NCBI GenBank assembly: GCA_022710975.1
Contig: JAKLGA010000013.1
Coordinates: 205,363 to 246,837, forward strand
Length of the DNA: 41,475 nt
Reading direction: 5' to 3'
From: Myxococcota bacterium
GTDB taxonomy: Bacteria > Myxococcota > B64-G9
Below are positions 8,108-16,628 of this stretch, one piece after another. The translations under genes and the position numbers were made by a program. How positions within the stretch are numbered: the stretch's first letter is position 1; the number at the start of each line of letters is the position of its first letter. The notes under the pieces were generated by a model. It had not been told where the DNA came from. It saw nothing but the letters and a program-made list of their open reading frames with translations, and did not search any database.

Positions 8108-9631
8108 ATGCGGACGCTGGCCACGCTCCTCGCTCTCGGGTCGCTCCTGTCGGCCTGCGCTGGCGAACCGTCCACCGCGTCCATCGCCTCCCGGTCGCCC
8201 GCCCTGGGCAAGGCCGACAGCGGGGATCGCGCGGACCGCGCCTGCCAGGTGGTGCTGCGCTGGGTGGGGCGCGGGCCGGGCGGGGACGACTACGAGCTGG
8301 ACTGCTCCACGGGCGCCTGCCTGTACCTGTGGCGCGGCACGGTCGACCTGAGCGAGGGGCTGCCGGCCGAGACGAGCGTGCACGTGCTCTACCACCGCGT
8401 CTCGGATCCCACCTGGTGGCAGGTGGACACGGCCTGGCAGCCGGGCGGTCAGCCGGGCTTCCGCCACTTCACCTTCGCCCTGAGCGAGCACCTGTGGGGC
8501 CCCGGCGGCGACGAGGCCATCGAGCTGGTGGCCTTCGCCCGCCTGCCCGGCGGCGACCGCCTGTTCGATCACAACCGCTTCAGCCCGGACTTCGAGAACC
8601 ACGGGCTCACCCCCGAGAACTCCTACTCCTCGAACGACGCCGGGCTGTGCCTGCCGGTGGTCGCCTCGCTGGACTTCCTGGCGGACTGGCAGGAGCTCCC
8701 CTCCGGCACCCGGCGCCAGGGCGGCTACCTGACGCTGAACTACGACCTGGCGCGCCTGCCCCAGTGCCGCGGCACCCACAACGGCTACCCGGCCTGGGAC
8801 ATCACCGCCTTCGCCCGCTTCGCCCCGGGCGGGCAGGTGCTCTCGGGCAGCGTGCGCAGCCTGGTGAGCGAGCAGGGCCAGCCCACGAACGAGGGCGTGT
8901 CGCAGCCCCTCCACCTGCGCATCCCGGACGACGCCGAGTCGGTCGAGATCTGGTTCCTGAACGCCACCGGGGCGGGCTCGAGCTGCCAGGCCTGGGACTC
9001 CGACGAGGGCCGCAACTACCACTTCGACGTCTGGCCCGCGGCAGACCACCCGCGCTGCCTGGACGTGGAGCGGGACAACGGGGGGCACTACGAGAGCGAG
9101 CTGATGGTGCTCAACGTGCCCCACTGCGTGGGCTACGATCTGGCCGCGCAGGCCGACGCCGAGCGGTGTGAGTTCCACCTGGAGGGCTTCGGCGACGGCC
9201 ACATGGGGCACTACGGCATCCCGTACGGGTGGCTGATGGCCTACCTGCGGGTCGGCGCGGTGGACGGCCAGGTGCTGAACGCGGGCATGTTCAGCCGCTA
9301 CCACGACGCCCAGACCGGCGCCGAGGGCCGGCGCTTCTCGCTCGGGCTGGAGCTGGAGCCCGGGCTGTGGCGGGCGGGCCTGGCCTACCAGGTGACGGGG
9401 ATGGGCGGCATGATCCCCGCCGACCGGGTGGTCGACGAGTTCGCCTTCTTCCTCGACGTGCGCCGGCCCTCGGGCGAGGTGGTCCGCCTGTGGCAGAGCC
9501 GCCAGGGCGCGAACTACCGCTGGGACGACGCCTTCTCCCTGCCCACCACGACGCAGTACATCCCCTACGGGAACGCCCAGTGGGCGAACTCCGAGGCGGG
9601 CGTGTACGACTCCCGCCGCGCCTGTCGGTGA
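8108..9631 (+). CDS. Exported lipoprotein with DUF6209-like domain
   Basis: A 507-residue predicted lipoprotein: signal peptide MRTLATLLALGSLLSAC with lipobox LSAC (lipidated Cys17). Three beta-rich segments follow. The middle one (around residues 195-340), with GYLTLNYDLARLPQCR and a later WFLNATG strand, resembles the DUF6209 family seen in myxobacteria. About ten Cys residues suggest disulfides. The ATG at 8108 is preferred over the in-frame ATG at 8096 because GGAGGG lies at 8098-8103 and the shorter form gives a clean signal peptide. Function unknown. It converges on the C11 peptidase gene with a hairpin region between. Confidence 0.7.
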   Translation: MRTLATLLALGSLLSACAGEPSTASIASRSPALGKADSGDRADRACQVVLRWVGRGPGGDDYELDCSTGACLYLWRGTVDLSEGLPAETSVHVLYHRVSDPTWWQVDTAWQPGGQPGFRHFTFALSEHLWGPGGDEAIELVAFARLPGGDRLFDHNRFSPDFENHGLTPENSYSSNDAGLCLPVVASLDFLADWQELPSGTRRQGGYLTLNYDLARLPQCRGTHNGYPAWDITAFARFAPGGQVLSGSVRSLVSEQGQPTNEGVSQPLHLRIPDDAESVEIWFLNATGAGSSCQAWDSDEGRNYHFDVWPAADHPRCLDVERDNGGHYESELMVLNVPHCVGYDLAAQADAERCEFHLEGFGDGHMGHYGIPYGWLMAYLRVGAVDGQVLNAGMFSRYHDAQTGAEGRRFSLGLELEPGLWRAGLAYQVTGMGGMIPADRVVDEFAFFLDVRRPSGEVVRLWQSRQGANYRWDDAFSLPTTTQYIPYGNAQWANSEAGVYDSRRACR

Positions 9632-9641
9632 TCACACCTAA

Positions 9642-9666
9642 CCCTTGGGCGCGATGCGCCCAAGGG
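9642..9666 (+). terminator. Strong hairpin, likely terminator between convergent genes
   Basis: A perfect 11-bp stem (CCCTTGGGCGC / GCGCCCAAGGG) with a 3-base loop, beginning 11 bases after the DUF6209-like stop codon. There is no long T tract, so intrinsic termination in the classical sense is uncertain, but stem strength and position favour a 3'-end structure that works on both strands. Confidence 0.7.
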
Positions 9667-9668
9667 CA

Positions 9669-9703
9669 AGATTCTCTTCGCGTCTACCGACGCTCGAGAA
9701 TCT
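9669..9703 (-). terminator. Second hairpin abutting the C11 peptidase stop codon
   Basis: AGATTCTC (9669-9676) pairs with GAGAATCT (9696-9703), enclosing an inner GCGTC/GACGC stem with a TACC loop. It overlaps the last bases of the minus-strand stop codon (9702-9704). It may stabilise or terminate transcripts of the minus-strand gene. Confidence 0.5.
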
Positions 9704-11981
9704 AGTGGACCTGTAGCATCGTCTCCCAGGTGGTGTCGGCGGCCCAGCGCAGGTTGGTGGTGTTGTAGGCCGAGTCGAAGCTGTCCTCGCAGGGGAAGTA
9801 CACGTTCATCCCGCGCGCCTGGGAGTGGCCCGAGCGGTGGAGCTCGTAGAGCACCACGTCCTGGACCGCGGCGATGAAGGCGTCGTACTCGGCCGTGTGG
9901 GCCGGATCCCGGAGCTTGGCCTGGGTCATGATCTGCTGGATGTCCGCGTGCGGACTGCACCAGCCCCAGAAGCAGCCGTAGAACTCCAGCGGGTTGCAGA
10001 GCTGGGTCCAGGTGGCCGAGGACATGGCCTGCAGCCCGGTAGCGGCCGGGTCGGCCGCGGCGGCCAGCGCCTCCATGCCGGCCAGGTCGTAGACCGCCAT
10101 GGTGAGGTCGCTGTAGCTCGCGTCGTACAGGTCGAAGTACGTGTCCGCGGCGAGCTGCCCGAAGGCCTCGGGCGTGGGGTCGGCGAGCGCCTTGAACTGC
10201 TGCAGCAGCGGGGTGTAGTTCCAGCCCTCGCCCGGCTCGGTCTCCTGGGAGGCGACCATCACCTCCACGTCGTCCTTGACCTCGTAGGCCACCTCGGCCA
10301 TGCCCATCAGGCAGGCGTCGAAGGCCAAGAGGGTGAGGTCCTGGCCGGCGATGGCGTCGCCGATCTCGCTGGTGTACATGCAGCCCCCGCCGTTCGTGTC
10401 GTCGCAGCACGCGGCCCGCACCACGCCCGGCTGCTCCATGGCGCGTTGCCTGCGCCAGCCGTCGCCGTGGTCGGACAGCAGCAGGTAGTAGTCGGTCGGG
10501 CGCCCGGTCTGGGTGAGCGCCTTCACGTCCTCGATGAAGTGCCGCAGGGTGTCGGGGTTGCTCATGTCGAGCTCCTGGTTGCCGTTCGCCGTCAGCCCCA
10601 TGGCCGGTCCGGCGAGCCGGGTGCTCGAGTTGCTGTGCACCTGGTAGAAGCGGGTGTCGTTGGTGCCGCTGTGATCGATCACCACGTACACCTCGAGCCA
10701 CTCCACGGAGTCGATCCCGGCGGCCTCCATCTCGTGCCAGTCCCCGGTGATCCACTCGTCCAGGTTGTTGTCCGCGTCCAGGTACATCATGATCACCACG
10801 TCCTGGGTGCAGGTCCACACCCCGGGCGCGCAGGCTCCGGCCAGGCAGCTGTCCCCGCTGGTGCAGCGATCCCCGTCGCTGCAGACGGTGCCGTCGGGCT
10901 GCGCCTCGGTCGCCACGCAGGCGCCGGACTGGCAGGACTCGGCCAGGGCGCACGGGGAGCCGGTGGCGCACGGGCTGTCGTCCGCCACGGCCTCGAGCTG
11001 GCAGCCGCCCGCCGCCTCGGCGCAGGTGTTCTGCTGGCAGGCGATGCCCAGGTCGGGGCACTCGAGCGGCGTGCCCGGCCGGCACTGGCCCGAGCCGCAC
11101 AGCTCCTGGCCGTTGCAGACCAGGCCGTCCGGGCAGGGCAGGCCCTCGTTCCGGGCCTGGACGCGGCAGCGATCGCGCTCCTCGTCGCACACCCCGAGCG
11201 AGCACGGGCCGTCGATGGCGCTGCAGTCGACCGGGGCGCCGGCCTGGCAGACGCCCGCCAGGCAGTACTCGGCGCCGTCGCAGAAGAGCCCGTCCTCGCA
11301 GGCCGCGCCGTCCGCGAGATCCACCCGATCGCAGGCCCGGGCGTCCTCGTCGCACACGCCGGCCCGGCAGGCCTCGTCGAGCCCGCTGCAGTCGACGGCT
11401 CCCGCGGACACGCACGCGCCCGCCTGGCAGCTCTCGGCGCCGTTGCAGAAGAGCCCGTCCTCGCAGGCCGTGCCGTCCGCGATCGCCGGGTAGACGCAGT
11501 GCAGCTCGGGCGCGGCCACGCAGGTGCCCGGGTTGGTGTGGCAGGCGTCCGGCTGATCGCAGCGCATGTTCACGCACGGATCGAGGTTGCAGACCCCGTC
11601 CGCGCAGCCGAACTCGCAGCGGCTGCGCGAGGGCACGTACTGGCAGGCGCCGTCCACGCAGGCCCCGCCGGGCAGGGGGGTCACCAGGGTCTCTCCGTCC
11701 GCGCAGGTGGGCGCGGGCGGGCTGTCGCAGGCGCCGCAGCTCCCGCCGCAGCCGTCCGGACCGCACGCCTTGCCGCTGCAGTCGGGGGTGCAGGCGCAGT
11801 CGCACGCCTCCCAGGACCGGCCATCCTCGGCGCAGGCCTGCTCGCCCAGCCGTCCGGGCTCGCAGGGACAGTCGCGCGTCTCGCCCGGCTCGCACAGCGC
11901 GGGCTCCCCACCGCCGTCGCAGGCCGCGGCGAGCAGGGACAGGGTCAGCAGGCAGGCCAGGCAACTGCGCAGCGCGGTCAT
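9702..11981 (-). CDS. Clostripain-family (C11) cysteine peptidase lipoprotein with Cys-rich region
   Basis: A 759-residue predicted lipoprotein (signal peptide ending LLAAAC). Residues ~25-395 are extremely Cys-rich, with repeated units of the form CEDGLFCNGAESCQAGAC and DCSxLDxxCxxGVCDE. The C-terminal ~360 residues are a peptidase C11 domain: it opens with MYLDADNNLD, carries His505 in LLLSDHGDGW and Cys557 in AFDACLMGM, the His/Cys dyad of clan CD (caspase-like) peptidases. C11 enzymes cleave after basic residues and often self-activate. The start ATG at 11981 follows AGGAGAGG; the longer frame has no signal peptide at its start. The Cys-rich part probably projects the peptidase from the outer membrane. 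Confidence 0.88.
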   Translation of the reverse strand: MTALRSCLACLLTLSLLAAACDGGGEPALCEPGETRDCPCEPGRLGEQACAEDGRSWEACDCACTPDCSGKACGPDGCGGSCGACDSPPAPTCADGETLVTPLPGGACVDGACQYVPSRSRCEFGCADGVCNLDPCVNMRCDQPDACHTNPGTCVAAPELHCVYPAIADGTACEDGLFCNGAESCQAGACVSAGAVDCSGLDEACRAGVCDEDARACDRVDLADGAACEDGLFCDGAEYCLAGVCQAGAPVDCSAIDGPCSLGVCDEERDRCRVQARNEGLPCPDGLVCNGQELCGSGQCRPGTPLECPDLGIACQQNTCAEAAGGCQLEAVADDSPCATGSPCALAESCQSGACVATEAQPDGTVCSDGDRCTSGDSCLAGACAPGVWTCTQDVVIMMYLDADNNLDEWITGDWHEMEAAGIDSVEWLEVYVVIDHSGTNDTRFYQVHSNSSTRLAGPAMGLTANGNQELDMSNPDTLRHFIEDVKALTQTGRPTDYYLLLSDHGDGWRRQRAMEQPGVVRAACCDDTNGGGCMYTSEIGDAIAGQDLTLLAFDACLMGMAEVAYEVKDDVEVMVASQETEPGEGWNYTPLLQQFKALADPTPEAFGQLAADTYFDLYDASYSDLTMAVYDLAGMEALAAAADPAATGLQAMSSATWTQLCNPLEFYGCFWGWCSPHADIQQIMTQAKLRDPAHTAEYDAFIAAVQDVVLYELHRSGHSQARGMNVYFPCEDSFDSAYNTTNLRWAADTTWETMLQVH

Positions 11982-12009
11982 GTCCTCTCCTCCTCGTCCA
12001 CCCCGGCAC

Positions 12010-12038
12010 ATTAACCCCCCGGCGGGGGAGCCGGGCAA
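12010..12038 (-). promoter_or_regulatory. Putative promoter for C11 peptidase gene
   Basis: Read on the minus strand: TTGCCC (12038-12033), 17-bp spacer, GTTAAT (12015-12010), with the -10 about 28 bases upstream of the ATG at 11981. Confidence 0.4.
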
Positions 12039-12068
12039 CCCTCTCCTCCCGGGCGCGCGCGGCGCCGC

Positions 12069-12074
12069 TTGACA
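12069..12074 (+). promoter_or_regulatory. Candidate -35 element (TTGACA) for the small-gene cluster
   Basis: A perfect TTGACA occurs 90 bases upstream of the 63-residue gene, but no good -10 lies at 16-18 bp (GGACGC-like sequence instead). It is listed because all other perfect intergenic TTGACA motifs here precede genes; an alternative or activator-dependent promoter is possible. Confidence 0.3.
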
Positions 12075-12163
12075 CCCAAATGGGGGTTGTGGGACGCTCT
12101 CGCCACGAGCTCGCATGGAGGAGTGCGGTGGTCCCGGGGTGCCGGGGCGGGGAAGGGGACGTG

Positions 12164-12355
12164 ATGGACGGAGTCAAGGTGTTCACCGCGACCAAGGCCA
12201 AGGAGCGCTCGACGCTGGGGGACAGGATCACCGAGTGGCTCAGGACCGCGCCGCGCAAGGTGATCCGCGACGTGACCGTCACCCAGTCCAGCGACGAGGA
12301 GTTCCACTGCTTGACCATCTCCATCCTGTACGGGATCGAGGGCGACAAGCGCTGA
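12164..12355 (+). CDS. Small conserved-looking protein of 63 residues, function unknown
   Basis: Codes for a 63-residue soluble, charged protein beginning MDGVKVFTATKAKER. It has a predicted helix (residues 10-28, ending in GDRITEWL) and then a beta-rich half with a QSSDEEFHCLTISILY segment. GAAGGGG lies at 12152-12158; GTG at 12161 is an alternative in-frame start. The hydrophobic/charged pattern and codon bias match neighbouring genes, so it is probably real. I do not recognise a named family. It may share a transcript with the cNMP-like gene 29 bases downstream. Confidence 0.7.
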   Translation: MDGVKVFTATKAKERSTLGDRITEWLRTAPRKVIRDVTVTQSSDEEFHCLTISILYGIEGDKR

Positions 12356-12384
12356 CCGCCGACGGTCCGGCGCTGCCATCCAGC

Positions 12385-12876
12385 ATGGAACACGACTCGG
12401 TGCAGGTGTTGCGCATCGGCCTCCGCCAGGTGGAGGTGGCCGAGTACGTGCGCGAGGACGCGTCCCTGTGGACCTCGCCCCTGCTTGCGCCGCTCCGGCC
12501 GGAGCAGCGCGAGGCCCTGCTGCGGGGCGCCCACGCCCGGGTGGCCGCGGCCGACGAGCCCATCCTGACGGCCCAGCAGACCAGCGCGCTCTACCTCATC
12601 CTGGGCGGGGCCGTGGTGCTGTCGACCGGCGCGGACGGCGCCGGCCTGACCACGCTGGGCAAGGGGGACTTCTTCGGGCTCTCCGGCGTGCTCGACGGCG
12701 CGCCGGCCCTGGCGGCCGCGGCCGACCACGCCGGCGCGCGCCTGGCCGTGCTGCCGGCAGCCAGCGTGCGCGCGCTCGCGGCCGAGGTCGCCGAGCTGCA
12801 CCGGCTGCTCGTGGACACGGCCCGGCGCCGCCAGGCGCTCGCCAGCGCCTGCGCCGACTTCCTCGACCGCTGGTGA
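12385..12876 (+). CDS. Cyclic-nucleotide-binding-like regulatory protein
   Basis: A 163-residue protein. Residues ~35-120 have the look of a cNMP-binding beta-roll (LYLILGGAVVLS, then TTLGKGDFFGLSGVLDG), matching the GD-FG-E/S region of CAP-family effector domains. The usual FGExALL phosphate cassette is replaced by FGLSGVL and the usual Arg is missing, so nucleotide binding is doubtful. No helix-turn-helix follows; the C-terminus is a helical tail. No good ribosome-binding site precedes the ATG at 12385, so the start may be slightly different or coupled to the upstream gene. Confidence 0.6.
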   Translation: MEHDSVQVLRIGLRQVEVAEYVREDASLWTSPLLAPLRPEQREALLRGAHARVAAADEPILTAQQTSALYLILGGAVVLSTGADGAGLTTLGKGDFFGLSGVLDGAPALAAAADHAGARLAVLPAASVRALAAEVAELHRLLVDTARRRQALASACADFLDRW

Positions 12877-12887
12877 GGGGACCCCCC

Positions 12888-13481
12888 GTGCTCCTGCCGT
12901 TCGTCCTGGTCCTCTTCGGCCTGATCTCCCTGGGGCTGGTCTCCTCGCTGTACGCCCTGACGACCACGCGCGTGCCGGTGCTGCGCACGCCCGGGGCGCT
13001 GCTCGACGGGCTGCGGCAGGCGCTCGCCCCGCGCCCCGGGCAGCTCGTGGTGGACGCCGGCGCCGCGGACGGGCGCGCGCTGGCGGCGCTGTGCGCCGAG
13101 CCGGGTGTGCGCGGCCGTGGCTACGAGCTGAACGGCCCGGTCTGGCTGTGGGGCAGCCTGCGCCTGCTGCTCGCGGGCCGGGCGGGCAGGGTGCGGCTGC
13201 GCTGGGCGGACTTCCGCCGCGCGGAGCTCGAGCAGGCCGATCTGGTGTACGCCTACCTGATGCCCGCGGCCATGCCCGCGCTGGGGCAGAAGTGCCTGGC
13301 GGAGCTGCGGCCGGGCGCCCGCCTGGCCTCCTTCATGTGGCCGGTGCCGGACTGGACGCCCGCGCGGGTGGTCCCCCTGGGCCGGCGCCAGGACCCGCTC
13401 TTCATCTACGAGATCCCGCCCGGCCAGTGCGCGGATCGGCCTGCGGACACGGGTCAAAAACTTGACCACCCGCCGGGCTGA
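12888..13481 (+). CDS. Membrane-anchored class I methyltransferase, FAM173/ATPSc-KMT-like
   Basis: A 197-residue protein starting at GTG 12888 behind GAGGGG. Residues ~4-24 form a single membrane anchor. A Rossmann-type SAM-binding fold follows: motif I VVDAGAADGRAL (~50-61), acidic strand GRGYELNGPVW, then a DLVYAYLMP strand and a C-terminal MWPVPDW. The GYELN and following W-L-x-S-L pattern and the P-x-W-x-P segment resemble the FAM173 family, whose eukaryotic members (ATPSCKMT, ANKMT) are membrane-anchored lysine methyltransferases of mitochondrial proteins. Bacterial members are poorly characterised; the substrate here is unknown. It lies 11 bases after the cNMP-like gene, suggesting one transcript. 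Confidence 0.72.
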   Translation: MLLPFVLVLFGLISLGLVSSLYALTTTRVPVLRTPGALLDGLRQALAPRPGQLVVDAGAADGRALAALCAEPGVRGRGYELNGPVWLWGSLRLLLAGRAGRVRLRWADFRRAELEQADLVYAYLMPAAMPALGQKCLAELRPGARLASFMWPVPDWTPARVVPLGRRQDPLFIYEIPPGQCADRPADTGQKLDHPPG

Positions 13482-13489
13482 GCTATCCT
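13462..13489 (+). promoter_or_regulatory. Promoter of sigma-region-4-like gene
   Basis: TTGACC at 13462-13467 and TATCCT at 13484-13489 with a 16-bp spacer. The -35 overlaps the last codons of the methyltransferase gene. It lies about 90 bases before the ATG at 13580, leaving a long 5' leader. Confidence 0.5.
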
Positions 13490-13579
13490 GGGCGAGGAAT
13501 CGGCCGGAGAGAAATGCGCCCCGCCGACCCGCACGGAACAGCGGGTCCCAGCGGCTCCGGCCCGTCGAGGAGGGATCGC

Positions 13580-13867
13580 ATGCCGGCACGCACGGCCACC
13601 AGGACGACCACCAGGCGAGAGACGCTCAAGAAGAAGAGGGCGTTGCTCGACAAGCTACCCACCCGCGAGGCCCAGGTCCTCAGGATGCGCTTCGGCATCG
13701 AGGAACCTGCCGGAGCGGAGGTGGGCCAACCGGCCGCCGGCTGCCCGCAGGCGGCTCGCGACAAGCTGCAGGCCGTCGAGGAGGAGGTCCTCGACAAGGC
13801 CCGCGGCGGCGAGCCGCCGACCTCGCCCAAGGGCAAGATCCTGCGCTCGTTGAAGAAGAGATCCTGA
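13580..13867 (+). CDS. Small basic protein resembling sigma-70 region 4
   Basis: A 95-residue protein (the ATG at 13580 follows GAGGAGGG). Residues ~28-40, LPTREAQVLRMRFGI, closely match region 4.1 of primary sigma factors (L-x-x-R-E-x-x-V-L-R-M-R-F-G-I). After it, EVGQ aligns with the first HTH helix, and RDKLQAVEEEVLDKAR aligns with the recognition helix RERIRQIEAKALRKLR of region 4.2, with about four extra residues between. The remaining sigma regions are absent. The N- and C-termini are Lys/Arg-rich. It could be a sigma-4-like DNA- or flap-binding regulator or a decayed fragment; the intact frame, strong ribosome-binding site and own promoter favour a functional gene. Confidence 0.65.
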   Translation: MPARTATRTTTRRETLKKKRALLDKLPTREAQVLRMRFGIEEPAGAEVGQPAAGCPQAARDKLQAVEEEVLDKARGGEPPTSPKGKILRSLKKRS

Positions 13868-13936
13868 GCTCCTCCGCGCCGCGTCACGCCCTCAGTTTCA
13901 TTCGCGCCGACGCCGGGTTACTGGCGTGACCGGCGC

Positions 13937-13965
13937 TTGACAGCCATCGCGAAACGGTCGACCAT
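13937..13965 (+). promoter_or_regulatory. Putative promoter of the MCP-CHAT operon
   Basis: TTGACA at 13937-13942, 17-bp spacer, GACCAT at 13960-13965 (weak -10). It is the only good promoter-like pair in the 172-base gap before the MCP gene, about 75 bases upstream of its TTG start. Confidence 0.45.
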
Positions 13966-14039
13966 GGGGTCACCTGACCGGGCGCATCCCGACGGTCACG
14001 CGGTCCGGTGGCCGCCGGCCTGGGAGCGAGGAGCCTCGC

Positions 14040-16628
14040 TTGGACAAGCACCCTGCGGAGGAGGAGAGCAGCCTGGCCTTCCGACCCAAGATCGTGACCC
14101 TGGTGGTCGGCATGTGGGTCGTGGTGGCCACGTTCTCCTACCTCTTCATCCAGTTCGTGTTCGACTTCTCGCTGGCGCAGTCCACCGCGATCACCCTCTT
14201 CCTGTGGGTCGGCGGCCTGGTCGCCTGCGCCCTGAGCCTGGCGCTGGTGCTCCGCATCCACAGGCCCTACGTCGACTTCCTGCGCCAGCACGCCAAGGGG
14301 GGCAAGGTGCCCGAGGCCGTGCTGGCCCGGGCCGTCTCCGCCGCGCCGCGCATGCCCATGCTGGCCTCCCTGGTCGGCATGCTCGGCCCCATCCTGTGGA
14401 TGGTGGCCACGGGCATGCTGGCCTACGCCTTCGCCGAGGGCGTGCGCATCCAGATCCCCTTCCTGATGGTGCTCGGCCTGTTCGACGCCATGCTGATGGG
14501 CTCGATGCTGTTCATGCTGCCGCAGGTCTGGACCCGCGGCGCCCAGGAGCTGCTGGCCGGCTACCGCAGCGACGCGCTGGCGGGCCAGGGCATGTCGCTG
14601 ACCTGGAAGATCGGCTCGCTGGGCCTGATGCTGGCCACGGTGCCCACCCTGCTGGTCGGCGCCATGAGCTTCTACACGGCCGACCGGCTGCTCGACAAGC
14701 AGACCGGCGAGGCGCTGCAGGAGCGCCTGCTGGACCTGTCCTTCATCCTGGACGCGCAGCTCACCGCCGGCACCGGCCGGCTCGAGCTGGAGCGGCGCCT
14801 GAGCGTGGAGGCCGCGAAGCTCGGGCCCAAGATCTACCTGCACCTGGGCACCGGGGACGGCGCCTTCTACCGCAGCGAGCGCTCCGAACCGCTGCCGCCC
14901 GGGCTGTACGAGCGTATCCTGGCCGCGCGCGAGCAGAGCCTCAAGGGGACGGTCGTGGCCTCCGCCCGGGCCGGGACCTTCGCCTACGCCTTCTCGGATG
15001 ACGGCCGCACCGTGGTGATCGCCCCGGTGCGCTCCACCGACGAGGCCACGGCCCAGAACCTCCTGTTCCTCATCGTGGGCATCACCCTGTCCTCGATGCT
15101 GGTGGCCGGCGTGGTCGGCCTGATGTTCGCCCGCAGCCTGGGGCAGAAGCTGCGGACCATGTCGGCCCTGGCCGAGGAGGTGGCGCACGGCAAGCTGAGC
15201 CGTGACGTGCGCGTGGTGTCCGACGACGAGCTGGGCGTGCTGGGCGCGAGCCTGTACGGCATGACCGCCAACCTGCGCCGCATGGTGCGCAGCGTCACCG
15301 CCGTGGCCGGGCAGATCGCCTCCACCTGCGGGCAGCTCCAGGTCAAGGCCGAGGCCATCTCCCGCGGCGCCGAGCTGCAGTCCCACGCGGTCGGGGAGAC
15401 CTCGCGCTCGGTGGGCGAGCTGGATACCAACATCCAGAGCGCCTCCGACAACCTCCAGCGCCTGGCCGAGTCCGCGCAGGAGACCGCCGAGGCGGCCCAC
15501 AAGGTGGGCGAGAGCTACAACCTCATGCTGACCGAGATGGCCGCCCTGCAGGACACCGTGGAGCGCACCGGCCAGATCGTCGGCCGCATGGTGGGCTCCT
15601 TCCTGGAGGTGGCCAGCATCATCGCGGAGCTGAGCGACGGCGCGGCGCGCTCGGCCACCTCCATGTCGGAGATGGATCGCTCCATCTCGGCCGTCACCAG
15701 CCGCGCCGGCGACACGGCCCAGATCGCCCGCAAGGCCATCGAGGCCGCCAGCGACGGCGCCGCCTCGGTGCGCCGCACCATCAACGGCATGGACCGCATC
15801 GTGGGCTCGACGCTGACCGCCTCGGACGTCATCCAGGGCCTGGGCAACCGCATCGAGGCCATCGGCAGCATCCTGGGGGTGATCGAGGACATCGCCGATC
15901 AGACCAACCTGCTGGCGCTGAACGCGGCCATCATCGCCGCCCAGGCCGGCGAGCACGGCCGCTCCTTCGCCGTGGTGGCCGACGAGATCCGCTCGCTGGC
16001 CGAGCGCACCAGCACCTCCACCCGCGAGATCGGCCAGATGATCGCCGACATCCAGGAGGGCTCGGGCCAGGCCATCAAGGCCATGCGCGAGGGCATGGGC
16101 ATCGTCAACGAGGGCGTGTCGCTCGCCAAGCAGGCCGGCGACTCGCTCAACCAGATCCTGACCAGCGTCCAGCGCGCCACCCAGAACGTCGAGGAGATCG
16201 CCCAGAACACCGAGTCGCAGGCGGCCGCCAGCGAGCTGGTGACGCGCGAGATGGCCCAGGTGGCCGAGATGGCCGGACGCATCAGCCAGGCCGCGGTGGA
16301 CCAGACCCGGGCCGGCCAGCAGCTCCAGGAGGCCTTCCAGGGCACGCTGCAGACCACCCGCTCGCTGAGCTCGCGCGTCAACCAGCAGGCCCAGGAGAGC
16401 CGCATGGCGCTCTCGGCCGTGGCGGCGATGAACGAGGCCGCCAGCCGGGCCCACGAGGCCATGCTGGCGCAGTCCACCATCTCCGAGGGCATCCTGGCCG
16501 CGATCCACCGCATCGAGCAGGTGGCCAAGGAGCACGCCGGGGCGGCCGCCGACATGGGCGGCGGCACCCAGACCCTGGGCGAGAAGAGCGACCGCCTCAA
16601 GGAAGAGATCGCCGGCTTCGACGTATGA
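14040..16628 (+). CDS. Methyl-accepting chemotaxis protein with multi-spanning N-terminus
   Basis: An 862-residue chemoreceptor. About five membrane segments occupy residues 18-212, an extracytoplasmic region of ~120 residues follows, then a last membrane segment (~338-360), a HAMP domain (~362-415) and a long coiled-coil signalling domain to the C terminus. The hairpin tip [22 protein letters not shown] is clear. At the positions equivalent to Tsr Glu385 and Arg388 (trimer contacts) it has Ile632 and Gln635. The start is TTG 14040, 6 bases after GAGGAG. The stop overlaps the ATG of the giant CHAT lipoprotein gene, so the two are co-translated. No CheA/CheW or CheR/CheB genes are nearby. Confidence 0.9.
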   Translation: MDKHPAEEESSLAFRPKIVTLVVGMWVVVATFSYLFIQFVFDFSLAQSTAITLFLWVGGLVACALSLALVLRIHRPYVDFLRQHAKGGKVPEAVLARAVSAAPRMPMLASLVGMLGPILWMVATGMLAYAFAEGVRIQIPFLMVLGLFDAMLMGSMLFMLPQVWTRGAQELLAGYRSDALAGQGMSLTWKIGSLGLMLATVPTLLVGAMSFYTADRLLDKQTGEALQERLLDLSFILDAQLTAGTGRLELERRLSVEAAKLGPKIYLHLGTGDGAFYRSERSEPLPPGLYERILAAREQSLKGTVVASARAGTFAYAFSDDGRTVVIAPVRSTDEATAQNLLFLIVGITLSSMLVAGVVGLMFARSLGQKLRTMSALAEEVAHGKLSRDVRVVSDDELGVLGASLYGMTANLRRMVRSVTAVAGQIASTCGQLQVKAEAISRGAELQSHAVGETSRSVGELDTNIQSASDNLQRLAESAQETAEAAHKVGESYNLMLTEMAALQDTVERTGQIVGRMVGSFLEVASIIAELSDGAARSATSMSEMDRSISAVTSRAGDTAQIARKAIEAASDGAASVRRTINGMDRIVGSTLTASDVIQGLGNRIEAIGSILGVIEDIADQTNLLALNAAIIAAQAGEHGRSFAVVADEIRSLAERTSTSTREIGQMIADIQEGSGQAIKAMREGMGIVNEGVSLAKQAGDSLNQILTSVQRATQNVEEIAQNTESQAAASELVTREMAQVAEMAGRISQAAVDQTRAGQQLQEAFQGTLQTTRSLSSRVNQQAQESRMALSAVAAMNEAASRAHEAMLAQSTISEGILAAIHRIEQVAKEHAGAAADMGGGTQTLGEKSDRLKEEIAGFDV

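Noticed and set aside
9565-12801. Minus-strand 1,078-codon frame covering the C11 gene region
   Set aside because: Different frame from the C11 protein, Arg/Gly-rich and without motifs; it also crosses real plus-strand genes.
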